Assembly: GCA_033439265.1 (NCBI GenBank)
Contig: JAVTVX010000009.1
Coordinates: forward strand, 8,397,109 to 8,461,108
Length of the DNA: 64,000 nt
Source: Dillenia suffruticosa
Lineage: Eukaryota; Streptophyta; Magnoliopsida; Dilleniales; Dilleniaceae
Direction of reading: 5' to 3'
A program made the translations under genes and the position numbers. Each line of letters opens with the position of its first letter. Within the stretch, counting starts at the first letter, position 1. Below the pieces are notes generated by a model. That model saw only the letters and a program-made list of their open reading frames with translations, was not told the DNA's origin and searched no databases. Positions 11,154 to 22,100 of the stretch are shown one piece after another.

Positions 11154-11504
11154 TCTCATTTCCCAATAAGTTTGAAAATAACCTGTGACCCCAAGATGGA
11201 AATCAGCCAAAGCCTACCCAGAGAAAAGTATAAGTTTGGTCACGGAGTTCATCTCTACCAATTCCAAGGATTTTAGAAATCCTTCCAAATCTGAGAATTT
11301 TTTCAACCCATTCACAGTACCAATTATTGCCTCAATCCATCTAAAATTCCTAATGTCTACATTTTTTTCGAAATTTGTTAGACCAATTTGTTTCCTATTG
11401 ATATTTCAAAGATAGCATGAAATCTAATATATCACAGTTTCCTATGTCTACAGTATTTGAAATGTTCTACCAAGCTGCTGCGACCAAAGTCTGGAGGAAA
11501 TGTC

Positions 11505-12749
11505 TTCACAATCAAAGAGCCTTGAAAGAGAATCTCGATTGAAGAAGAAAACCACTTTCAATGGAGTAAGAAGAAAGTTACAGCGGAGGAAAGTAGCCCC
11601 CAAGAGCAAGAACCAATGAAAGCTTGCTTTAAGGAAATGCTGATGGGAGCAACAAGCAACCAAGTCTGGATGGAAGAGGACCAAGTGGATGAAGGAGAAA
11701 TAGAGGACGGATATGATGCCACAGAAAACCAAGAATGGAATGGGGCGAACAACCAAATCCACATTGTTTCGTTCCCAGTGGAGAAACTTAGAAAGTTGTG
11801 ACAATCATGGAGAAACAATAGGGAAACAAAATTCATAGAACAGTAGTTTAGATCAGATTGCCCCAACTCCCTATCAAGTTATTTTAACAAAAAAACTATG
11901 ATAGAAATGGATAAAAGAATAGGGAAACCACTTAGGTAGATACCAACATGGTCAATGCATTAAGAAGAAAATATGCGAGGGTTTGTGTGGAGATGGATAT
12001 AGCAAAACCTTTAATCCCTAATATAAGAATGGGAATGAGGATATGGAGGATTGAATATGAGGGGAGTGTGAAGAACACAAAAGCAAGGAGAAGCCTCTGA
12101 TGCAAGACATCAACGAGCAGAGGAGGGAAGTTGCTTATCAAATAGGTTGGGAGACGGTAGAGATGAACGACGGTTTGGGACCATGGATAATCGTGTCCTG
12201 AAAATCAAAACCTGCCAAAATGTGTATGCACAGGGGGAAGGAGAGGACAAAAAGTTTTCACCAAAATAGATTTGTAGGTTTACAAATATTCAATGGAGGA
12301 GAAATTGTCTTAGGAGATACTGGGGAAGACAAAGAAGAAGTGTAAGAGAGTTTTAAAGAGAGATAGGAAGTGGATCGGTTCGAAAACAGAAGCTGCTAAG
12401 ACATGACCTTTGTGATTGGTGCAAGAAAAAGGGAGAAGCCACGTGAGATTAGTCTAAGGATTCAGGTTGGAAATGTAGGGTTGGGAATAGGAATAACGGG
12501 TAAACACAAACAAGACATCACTTAGCCCAAGGCTTATGAGATTATATCGATTGGGCCAAACTTCATTAACATTATAGAGGGCTATCAGAATGGGTCTAGT
12601 ACTTCAGGCCACTTAATGGACCTTGAGCCTCAAGACTTAGACCTAGGAGAGGAGTTGCACACCTTCTCCACTCTAGCCCAACCACGTATTGAGGGAGGGG
12701 AGGATTTGGATGCAATGGTCAAGAAAAAGCGAATTGAGACAGGATAACA
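11505..12749 (+). pseudogene. LINE ORF1-like region (decayed)
   Basis: Begins with an ATG frame near 11500 encoding MSSQSKSLERESRLKKK and a very basic stretch, soon broken by stops. Later open patches in shifting frames include FINIIEGYQNGSSTSGHLMD and DLDLGEELHTF near 12570-12670. Position between the LINE 5' end and the endonuclease argues for ORF1 (RNA-binding, gag-like). I could not recognise a DUF4283 or zinc-knuckle motif by eye, so the assignment rests mainly on location. Confidence 0.5.
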
Positions 12750-12819
12750 TGACGGATCTCACAGACATAGAACTGTGATCTCAGGATACTCTTTCTCTCT
12801 TCATGTGTCTAATCCAAAT

Positions 12820-15800
12820 GAAGACCAAATTAGTTGTTTGGAACTATAAAAGCATTGGGAATGGAAGGTTTCAAAGAGCGTGTAGAGAGCTTCTCAAGAG
12901 CATGACCTAGATATTATTTGTCTTTTAGACATGAGAGCCAACTATAATAACTATTTTAACTTCATCAAGAGAATAGGTTGGGACAGGGAATTTGTAATTC
13001 TACAATAGGGTTTAAATGTAGATCATGGCTCAACTCAAATTTCGGGGTGAACTTGTTAGTGATCTGTTATACTGACCAAATGATTCATGCCCAGATCACT
13101 AAAGGCCAGTCTAGTTGGCTGGTAACCATTGTGCATGTTCAACCCAATATGCAAGACAACGAGGGCCTTTGGGGTGACCTTGCTACTTAGGCCTCTAACA
13201 TTCGCTCCTAGTGGATGGTGATGGGGGACTTAAATGAATTTGGTAGCTAGTAAGTTTGGAAACCGAAGTTGGAATAAATGCCAGAAAGTGAGGAGGCGGT
13301 AGGAGGCATGCAGTCTAGAAAACCAACCCTTTATTAGTCCCAGATTCACGTAGACTAAAACTCATCATGGCGGGGAGATTGTTTAACAAAAGTTCGATAG
13401 AGTATTAGTTAACAGTCAAGTTAGAGTGAAGTTCTGTGAGATAAAGGTGGTAACTTTGCCTAGAATGCATGGTGACCATAGTCCCCTCTTATGTTGCTCC
13501 TCTTTGTCTGCCACCTAGGAGAGAAGGAAAGCCTTTTAAATGGGAAATAGCTTGGGTTACCCATCCAGACTTCAACAAAGTCTTTAAGGAAGCTTAGAAT
13601 TTAGGTGGAGGTTCCTAATCTAAGCAATCAACCATTCTAATAATGAAATCAAAATTTGAAATAAGGAATTTTTTGACAACATTTACAAGCATAAGAGAGA
13701 CCTGGAAAATAGGATTAAAGGTATCCAGGATTTGACTTCATACAAATATTTCTCCTTTCTCCAAGACCTGGAAAAGAACCTATTGGAGGAATATCATAAG
13801 ATACTAAAGCAGGAGGAGATTTTTTGGTATCAGAAGTCAAGAGTTGAGTGATTTGTGTAGGGAGACAGAAACACATCATATGCGGACTAAATTGAGAAGG
13901 AAAAAGAACAAAATAGCAGTTTTGAAAGTTGGTGGGTCTATTTACTTATCAAATAAGGCTTAGGGAGGTTGCTATCAACTAATTCTCAAGTTTGTTTGAG
14001 AGTGCTAAAGTGTCCCCCTCCCAACACCAGTTTCATTATATGGCAAAAAAAGATTGAGATTGATGACCAAGAGAATCCGATCAAACCAGCCAATAAGAAT
14101 GAAGTAAAGGCTGTCCTCTTCTCCATGAAGGGTTTGAAAGCACATGGCCCCTACGGTATCCAAGCTATCTTCCTTCAGAATCAGTGAAGCATAGTGAAAA
14201 CTTCCCTCTACACCTTTATCAATAAAGGCTTAAGAGCTGACTTCTTCTAGCATGATTTTGCTAATGCCTTCATGGTGCTAATCCCTAAGCAAGATAGTTA
14301 TGAAACCATGGTAGATTTTAGGTTCATTAGTTTGTTAAACTCTTCTTTCAAAGTTCTCTCCGAAGTGCTGGTGTAAAGGCTTCACCCCATTCTCCGTAGG
14401 CTGGTTGGTAGTCATCAAAGTAGCTTTCTTCTTAGAAGAGAGATCTTAGACAACATTATGATTACTCGAGAAGTTATTCACTCCATCATAAGGTTTAAGA
14501 GCAGAAGGAAGTACACGGCTCTCAAGGTAAACCTAAAGAAAGCCTATAATAGTGCCAGTTGAAGCTATCTAGGTGCTTATGGATTTCAACCTGCCCTTAC
14601 CTCTTGTCAAGCTTATCATGTTCTTAGTCACTTGCGGCAGCACCTTCTTAATTTGGAATAGGGAAAACCTCCCTCCAATAAAAGCCAGGAGGAGGCTCAG
14701 ACATGAGACCACATCTCTCCCTATTTATTCATTCTCATCATGGAACGTCTTTCCTACATGATCTAAGATAGGGTGAGGAAGGGGACTTGGTACCTTGTTA
14801 AAGTGTATAGAGAAACCCCTAGTTTCCTACCTCTTCTTAGCAGATGACCTCCTCCTGTTTGTTGAAATTGATCACCTTAACTTGGGCCACATTATGGATT
14901 GTCTAAGGGCTTTCTCCACTGTGAGTGGCTTAGTGTCAATCCCCAAAAATCCAAGCTTTGGATTGGCCCCAATGCTCTTTGGTTCTTGAAGTCCTCTTTG
15001 GCTATGGTTAGCAAGTTCATGCTTACCAATGACCTGAGCAAGTATGTGGCATCCTAACCATTTATAAGAAGATAAACAAAAACACTTATCTTTAGATTGT
15101 ACAGAGGGTCCAAGATAGGTTGAAAGGATGGAAGGCTAAGCTCCTTAGTGTTACAAGAAGGAAAGCTCTTATCCAGTTTATTGCACCAGCTATCCCCATC
15201 TACACAATGCAAGCTGCATGGTTGCCGAAGAGTATTTGTAGTAAACTTGATCATCTTAATCGGGACTACCTTAGGGGATGGTTGGGAGAGAACAAAAATC
15301 TATATCTTGTGGGGGGGAAAAAGTCTACAATTTTAAGAAGGAAGGAGGCTCAGTCTCAAAAGAATGAGAGACACCAATATAGGTCTCATGGCATTGCTAG
15401 GTTGGAAGTTGATGAAAGGTAACAAGGCCTTATGGTGTGAGGTTTTGAGGTGCAAGTATCTCAAGGGTCATGATCTAATGAACTACAATCTCAAGCCCAA
15501 TGTTTTGGGGATTTAGAGAGGGATAATGAGGTGTCGAGATTGCATGAATAAGGGGATGAAATGAAAGATTAGTGATGCCAATCAGGTGAAGTTCTAGACT
15601 GATATTTGGGTGGGAAAAGATCCTATTTTGAATCATGTGTTATCTAATGTTCATAGTGATGAGATTGAATTGAAGTTAGGCCACTTCATCGATGACAACA
15701 GCGAATGGCAGACTGCGGAATTGGAGAACATCCTCCCTACGAATAAAGTGGCTGAAATCAAAAGTATAATCATCCCAGAGGGTAAAAGTAACTCTGATGT

Positions 15801-16602
15801 TTTTTACTGGAAAGGTAATGAGGATGGAACTTTTTCAATTGTTTCAGCTTATGGAATCATCCAGAACTTGAGAGCCAAGGGTAGCGACTTTGATTGTGAC
15901 TGAAGTTAGATATGGAAAGCAAACTGTTTTGAAACAATAAGGTTCTTCTTGTGGTCGGTTGCTTACAACAAGATCATGACCAATGTTGAGAGATGGAGGA
16001 GGCATTTCTTGGTTGATAAGAATTGACCTCTTTGCAGGGAAGTGAAAGAAACCATTGCCCTTTGCCTTTTGGGCTATTATGTGGCCAGAGAAGTATGAAA
16101 ATTGGTCATCCGAAAGGTGGAAAGACACTCAGCTTTCTAGGACCTGGAGATTGTTGAATGGGTCAATGCTGGAATCAAGGGATATGTATTTGGTCCTTTC
16201 AGCTTAGATAAGAGCAAATTTTTAGTCACGATGTGGATTATATAGAAGAGTAGATGCAAGCTGGTTCACTTAAAAACAGCCTTCTCATCCCTTATAAGTT
16301 GTGAGATGGTTGCATAGCTTCACTCTGCAGCTTTCTTTGGCTAGGAAGGAGGGGAGTAAGAGCAAAAAGCCCAATGTGTGGATTGGTTGGAAGCCCCCAG
16401 AAGGAGAAAATTTAAAACTTAATACAAATGGATTAGTAAATAGAACTACCTGTCAGGATGTAGCAAGGGGTGTTCTAAGAAATGGAAGAGAGGAATGGAT
16501 GTTTGGCTTCTTAGTGAATGTCGGATCTTCCTCAATGTTTGTTGCTGAGCTTTGGGGGTGCAAGAGGGCCTCAAAATGGTCAGAAGAAATAACTTGCATA
16601 TG
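12820..16602 (+). pseudogene. LINE ORF2: endonuclease, reverse transcriptase, zf-RVT, 5' half of RNase H (decayed)
   Basis: Endonuclease traces: KTKLVVWNYKSIGNGRFQRA near 12820, DLDIICL near 12905, WMVMGDLNEF near 13212 and HGDHSPL near 13465 (the L1 endonuclease DHSPL motif). Reverse transcriptase traces from about 14050: ENPIKPANKNEVKAVLFSMK; LIPKQDS; FRFISLLNSSFKVLSEVL; SHQSSFLLRREILDNIMI; NLKKAYN (usually DLxKAYD); and the catalytic box LADDLLLF near 14838. The zinc-binding zf-RVT segment lies about 15900-16080 (ETIRFFLWSVAYNKIMT). RNase H begins near 16380 (LNTNGLVN, where functional enzymes have DGS) and breaks off where the Copia element begins. Many stops and frameshifts; not functional. 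Confidence 0.88.
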
Positions 16603-16606
16603 GCAT
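16567..16606 (+). repeat. 40-bp duplicated LINE sequence, left of the Copia element
   Basis: Matches 21694-21733 at 37 of 40 positions (differences at positions 4, 8 and 13). The shared core, cagaagaaataacttgcata, and following tggcat are identical. The two copies bracket the Copia element in the place where a 5-bp target duplication is expected. Confidence 0.95.
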
Positions 16607-17065
16607 AAAATAAATTCAAATAATATTGATTGATTTAGTCAATCATTATGATTGACCTAATCAATTATCAACCATTCAATCATAATAATTGATTTAATCA
16701 ATTATTATGATTGAACTAATCATTACAATTAATTTTGTCAATTATATATATTTAGTTGGTTTAATCAATTATTCAGATTGATTTATTCAATCATTGTATA
16801 TTTAATTGATTTATTTAATGATTGATTTATTCAATCACTATAAATTTAGAATATTGACTTTATTTTTCTCTTTACCAATTTTATTGTGATTCTTTTCCTT
16901 TTCTTTAATGGTTAGTTTCTTGTATAAATAGGACCCCTTTCCACACTTTATAATCAAGCAAGTAGAGACAATCATCTCTCTTGTAATTAGTTTTCTCTCT
17001 TCTCTTATAATATTCTTTAGTAATCTATATTATTTTCTTTATTTTTCTCTTGTAATTTTTCAACA
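16603..17065 (+). repeat. Copia 5' LTR
   Basis: Pairs with 21209-21693 over nearly full length. The first few bases (gcat) replace the TGTT of the 3' LTR. It is 22 bp shorter because it has one fewer AATCAATCATTATGATTG-type unit. A TATA-like ttgtataaatag at about 16919-16930 followed by a CT-rich stretch is a plausible U3/R promoter region. Ends CAACA directly before the primer-binding site. Confidence 0.93.
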
Positions 17066-17076
17066 TGGTATCAGAG
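17066..17076 (+). promoter_or_regulatory. Copia primer-binding site (initiator Met tRNA)
   Basis: TGGTATCAGAG follows the 5' LTR end immediately. It is complementary to the 3' end of plant initiator methionine tRNA, the usual primer for Copia elements. Confidence 0.93.
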
Positions 17077-20000
17077 AAAATTTCGAATCCTTTCTCTTTG
17101 AGGTCAGGAGATCATTCTTTTCAAATGAGTTCTTTTTCACAATCATTCTTTTCCATTTTTCTTATCTCTTCAAATTATTTCCAATGGGTTGCTCATATTA
17201 AAAGGTCTTTAAACTCAAGAAATCTCTTGGGTCATATTATAAAGGACTCTCTTGATGAGTCAGATCCAATATTTGAAGATTGGAAAATGAGGGATGACCA
17301 AGTGTTCATCCTACTCACAAGTTCTATGGATCAAATTCATAGAACTATGGTCATTTGCTCTCCAAATTCTAAAACTCTTTGAGATCAAATGTACAATCTT
17401 TATGGGTAAGAGTCGAATTTAGGAAGAGTGTTCGAGATAAAGAGGTGAATTGCCAATATCAAGAAAGATGAGAAGACGCTCTCTCAACTATTTGACGAAT
17501 ATGAAGATTTTTGGAATGAATTCAAAATTTTGAGGCCGATCACAACCGACCTCAAAATTTTACAAAAAAGAGAGGATGAAGACAAGTCCTTTGGACTCCT
17601 CATTTCTCTTGGAGAGCAATTCGCACATGTTCATAAAAAAATCCTTCGAATGAAGGATTTTCTTTCCTACCAAGAAGTGAGATCCATGATCCAACGAGCA
17701 GAAGCAAGTATGACTCTTGAGAATGCTTGCCAATCCAAAGTAGAAGGGTATGATTTCAATTCAATTACAGAAGGGCAAGTGGCCAACAAGGTGCAACACA
17801 TGGCCAAAAAGGTATGTGCTTACTGCAAAAAGCCTAATCATTCCCAAGAAAAATGTTGGTTTCTCCATCCTCACCTGAAACCTGAGCACTTGAAAAGAAA
17901 AGGACAAGTCTCCTCCAACATCGCCCAAAATGCAGCACTTGAGTCAACAATCGAAAATATCGTTTCAAAAGTGCTGCTCAAGCAAGTAACGACTAATCCA
18001 GATATTTACTTAAACTCAACTTTAAATTTTCAAAATTGGTTAGTTGATTCTGGTTGCGATCATCATATGGTTAGGGACAAAAAGAAATTTAAAAAACTAA
18101 AATCTCTTCCACATCATAAGACAGTCAAGGTCGCTAATGAAAATAATTTCAATGTAAGAGAATTCGGAAAATTTAATATTTTTGGAAAAAACTCTAATAC
18201 TTTATATGTTCCCGAATTTTCATCTAATCTTATGTCTATTAGTCAAATCACTAAAGATCAATATTGTAAAGTTATATTTGATCCTGATACCGTTGTTTTT
18301 CAGGATCTCAAAATGAACCAAGTGATTGGTAGGGGATTCAGGAGAAACAACCTATATTTTTTGAATCAAGATAATCATGTACACACGACATATCAAGAAG
18401 AAAATTACATTTTGTGGCATGCTAGATTAGGACATCCTAATAAACAAGTTTTGAAATATCTATTTCTAATAAAAAATTGTGAAGATAGATATTGTGAATC
18501 TTGTATTTTTGGAAAAAAAACTCGAACGCATTATCCAATTTCGGAAACAATTTATAAAAATGCTTTTAATCTTGTACATTCTGATATTTGTACATATCCT
18601 GTAGTATCTAGACGAGATTTTAAATATTTCATATCTTTTATCGATCATAAGACTAGATACACATGGGTATATATGCTCACTTCAAAAGCACAAGCATTCG
18701 AAGCATTTAAAAATTTCTATAATTATACCACTAAACAATATAATATAAATATAAAAATATTTAGAACCGACAATGAGGGGAATATATGAATCATGCATTC
18801 ACAACTTTCCTAGAAGAAAATGGAATAATCCACCAAACCTCATGTCCATATACCCTCAACAAAATGGAATAGTCGAAAAGAAAAATCGACATTTACTTGA
18901 GATAGCAAGAACAATCATGTTCTATACTAACATACCTAAAATTTTTTGGAGCGATGCAATTAATACTACCGCTCACCTAATTAATCGCTTACCCATTAAG
19001 ATACTCCAAGAAAAATCTCCCTTAGAAGTCCTCACTAAGACTAAACCAAATATTACTCACTTAAAAGTGTTTGGATATAAATGTTATATACATATACCAG
19101 AACACTTTAGACATAAATTGGATAAAAATGGGAGATTGTGTGTTTTCATAGGATATGGGTCATTTCAAAAGGGTTATATATGTTATGATCCTACGATTAA
19201 CAAAATATACACATCAAAAGATGTGATATTTGTAGAAAATGAGTTCTATTTTGCAAATATAAGCAAAACAAGAACACCACAAAAAGAAGATTTACAAGTT
19301 TTTTTGTTAACTCCAAAAGAAATTAGCAATCCCTCTTGCCAATCTAATGAAGAGGAAAATCCAGAACAAGAGCAAGAGAGAAGATCACCAGAAAATTCTG
19401 AGCAAAAGAAAGATAGAAACTCCTTCAAAACTGAAGAAAGTAGGGAGCAAGGGGGAGACAAAATCCAAGAAGACTTACTTCCTTCAGAAGTAAACGAAGA
19501 GTCCAATAATTCGCCATCATCTCCACCACCACTCAGAAGATCAACAAGGCTAAGATTTCCTCCATTAAGATGGGAACACTACATCTCTAAGGTCACATCT
19601 TATCCTATTGCTGACTATTATACTACCACTAATGTTTCCTCAAGTCACCAAGCATTCTTGAGTGGTATTGATCAAATACAGGAGCCTAGAAATTTCAATG
19701 AGGCCAATGATCACCCAGAATGGAGGAAAGCAATGAAAGAAGAGTTAGATGCTCTCACAAAGAGTAAAACTTGGGAAATAACGACTCTCCCAAGAGGAAA
19801 GAAAATAGTTGGATACAAATGGGTTTATAAGATTAAATATAAAAGTGATGGTTCAATTGATCGTTATAAGGCTAAACTTGTAGTTAAAGGGTTTACCCAG
19901 ACTTATGGAGACCTTTGTACCTGTAGCAAAAATGAACACTATAAGGGTTCTCTTGTCTTTTGCCACTAATAGGAGTTGGCCAATGTACCAGATGGACATA

Positions 20001-21190
20001 AAAAATGCCTTCTTACAAGAGGAGTTAGAAGAGGAGGTCTACATGCATCTACCTCAAGGGCTTAATCAAAGTCATGAAGGACGAGTGTGCAGACTGAATA
20101 AAGCTATCTACGGTCTCAAACAATCTCCTCGGGCCTGGTATGTAAAACTAAGCTCTGCGCTTCTTAGTTACAACTTTAAAAAATGCAATAGTGATTACTC
20201 CTTATTTACTAAATTTGATAATGAAAAATCACTATTGTGCTCATATACGTTGATGATATCATTGTTACCGGAAGTGATATCAGTCAAATTGATCAAGTTA
20301 GAAATTTCCTTAAATTTAGTTTTAAAGTTAAAGATTTAGAGCTATTAAAGTACTTTTTTGGAATAGAACTTGCCTACTCTCATAAGGGGTTTGTCCTATC
20401 CCAAATAAAGTATACTCTTGATCTTTTGCAGGAGACAGGTAAATTGGGAGCAAAACCAACGATTAGCCCTATCTCAATCTCTGATAAAGAAAAATATGCC
20501 GATCAACCTTTCACTGATATACAAAGGTATCAGAGACTCGTTGGGAAGCTCATTTACCTAACTATCACCAGACCCGACATTGCATATGCTGTGAGTCAAA
20601 TCAGTCGGTACATGCATGCTCCTAAAGTATGTCATTAGAAGACAATTGAAAGGATTCTTAGGTATCTTAAAGGGTCTCCCGGGAGAGGAATCTGCATGAA
20701 GAATAATCAAAATTCAGAAATTGTAGGCTATTGTGATGCGGATTGGATCGGAGATTCAATGGATAGAAGATCCACCACAGGCTATTGCATATTTGTTGGT
20801 GGGAATCTCATATCTTGGAAGAGTAAGAAACAATTTGTAGTTTCAAGATCAAGTACAGAATCTGAGTACCGAGTCATGGCAGCAGCAACCAGCGAGATCA
20901 TTTGGCTTAAAAGTTCTAGTTGAAGAATTGAGATTTCTAGTCACTTCCCCTATCAAACTCTTTTACGACAATCAATCTGCTATTCATATTGCTTCTAATC
21001 ATGTCTTTCATGAGAGAACAAAACATATTGAAGCCGATTGTCATTTCGTTCGCCAAAAGGTTGAAGATAAGACCATAGTCACTCCTCACGTGAAGAGTAA
21101 TGAACAGCATGTTGATATTTTTACCAAAGGAACTACGACAAGTCACATGCAAAATATTCTCAGCAAATTAGGTTCCACAGATATCTATTC
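17066..21190 (+). pseudogene. Copia gag-pol polyprotein (broken)
   Basis: Gag from 17065 with stops near 17382-17450, then open 17530-18789. Zinc knuckle CAYCKKPNHSQEKC near 17813. Protease motif WLVDSGCDHHM near 18039 (usual form DSGATDHM). GAG-pre-integrase LWHARLGHPN near 18414. Integrase from CESCIFGKK with catalytic Asp in HSDIC and TDNEG; a frameshift at about 18776-18782 and a second near 18840 precede the Glu-bearing YPQQNGIVEKKNRHLLE. Reverse transcriptase from WRKAMKEELDAL near 19720, frameshift near 19905, then VYMHLPQGL and AIYGLKQSPRAWY; another frameshift near 20240 before the catalytic YVDDI. RNase H includes GYCDADWIGD and STESEYRVMAAATSE, then a break near 20920. At least five lesions. 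Confidence 0.95.
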
Positions 21191-21198
21191 GTCAAACT

Positions 21199-21208
21199 TG
21201 AGGGGGAG
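21199..21208 (+). promoter_or_regulatory. Copia polypurine tract
   Basis: The sequence ttgaggggga g lies directly before the TGTT start of the 3' LTR, the place and composition expected of the plus-strand primer. Confidence 0.75.
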
Positions 21209-21693
21209 TGTTAAAATAAATTCAAATAATATTGATTGATTTAGTCAATCATTATGATTGATTTAATCAATCATTATGATTGATCTAATCAATTATCGAC
21301 CATTCAATTATAATAATTGATTTAATCAATTATTATGATTGAACTAATCATTACAATTAATTTGGTCAATTATATATATTTGGTTGGCTTAATCAATTAT
21401 TCAGATTTATTTATTTAATCATTATATATTTAGTTGATTTATTTAATAATTGATTCATTCAATCACTATAAATTTATAATATTGACCTTATTTTTCTCTT
21501 TATCAATTTTATTGTGATTTTTTTTCTTTTCTTTAATGATTAGTTTCTTGTATAAATAGAACCCCTTTCCATATTTTATAATCAAGCAAGTAGAGACAAT
21601 TTTCTCTCTTGTAATTAGTTTTCTCTCTTCTCTTGTAATATTTTTTAGTAATTTATATTATTTTCTTCATTTTTCTTTTGTAATTTTTCAACA
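21209..21693 (+). repeat. Copia 3' LTR
   Basis: Begins TGTTAAAATAAA and ends CAACA. It has one more 22-bp unit than the 5' LTR near 21250-21275. The first 240 bp are a run of near-palindromic units built from ATTGATTTAATCAAT and TCATTATGATTGA. Confidence 0.93.
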
Positions 21694-22086
21694 GGCTTCA
21701 GAATGATCAGAAGAAATAACTTGCATATGGCATTGATCTGGAAGCTCCTTCATGGTTGCTAAGTGTTGAAAAATGGTGTAACCCAAGACCACCCGCCTAG
21801 TATGATGATTGGGAGTGCACAAATCTTATGCAATAGGTCAATGTGGTCATGGTAAATCGTTGTGCGGATCGCATGGTCTCCTTAGGCCATTCTTTTACTC
21901 GAAAGTTTAGTGAGTTGACATCCCCCTGGCTTTCGACCTCATGCTGAAGGAAGATGCTGAGGGTAGAAAAGTCCTAAGTAGGAAAGATCACTTTTTGTGT
22001 ATATGCCCTCTGGGATGGGCTTGTTTGACAGTTATGCTTTGTTTGCTTTGTTTTGTCTCATCTCCCCCTCACCAAAAAAAAAAGTT
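21694..22086 (+). pseudogene. LINE ORF2 3' part (RNase H C-terminus) and 3' end
   Basis: Starts with the second copy of the 40-bp LINE duplication, then continues the RNase H reading seen before the insertion (EGLRMIRRNNLHMAL in the LINE frame), with NRCADRMVSLGHSF near 21865, the conserved C-terminal RNase H signature (usually NxxADxLAxxG). The element ends in a short A tail before the target duplication. Confidence 0.85.
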
Positions 22087-22100
22087 TGTTCTACCAAGCT

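Larger units (their letters stand above)
16603..21693 (+). mobile_element. Copia LTR retrotransposon (decayed), inserted in LINE RNase H
   Basis: 5' LTR 16603-17065, primer-binding site 17066-17076, gag-pol 17066 to about 21190, purine-rich tract about 21199-21208, 3' LTR 21209-21693. Domain order protease, integrase, reverse transcriptase, RNase H is that of Copia (Ty1). The 3' LTR begins TGTTAAAATAAA and ends TTTTCAACA, so canonical ends are TG...CA. The 5' LTR aligns only from its fourth or fifth base and lacks TG. Coding sequence has several frameshifts and stops, so it is non-autonomous now. Confidence 0.95.
11463..22100 (+). mobile_element. L1-type LINE, full-length but decayed, split by a Copia element
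   Basis: A perfect 14-bp direct repeat, tgttctaccaagct, lies at 11463-11476 and 22087-22100. The right copy follows a short A tail (A10 at 22074-22083). Between them, minus the 5.1-kb Copia insertion, lie about 5.5 kb with the order expected of a plant L1: an ORF1-like region, apurinic endonuclease, reverse transcriptase, zf-RVT and RNase H. Both ORFs carry many stops and frameshifts. The 14-bp duplication and A tail are typical of target-primed reverse transcription. Because the element begins directly after the TSD and still has an ORF1 region, it appears not to be 5'-truncated. Confidence 0.9.

Noticed and set aside
16567-16606. Reading the 40-bp duplication as an ordinary LTR-element TSD
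   Set aside because: Copia TSDs are 5 bp; the length and the missing TG need another explanation.
19246-19506. Minus-strand 86-codon frame inside Copia pol
   Set aside because: Shadow of the Glu/Ser-rich linker on the + strand.
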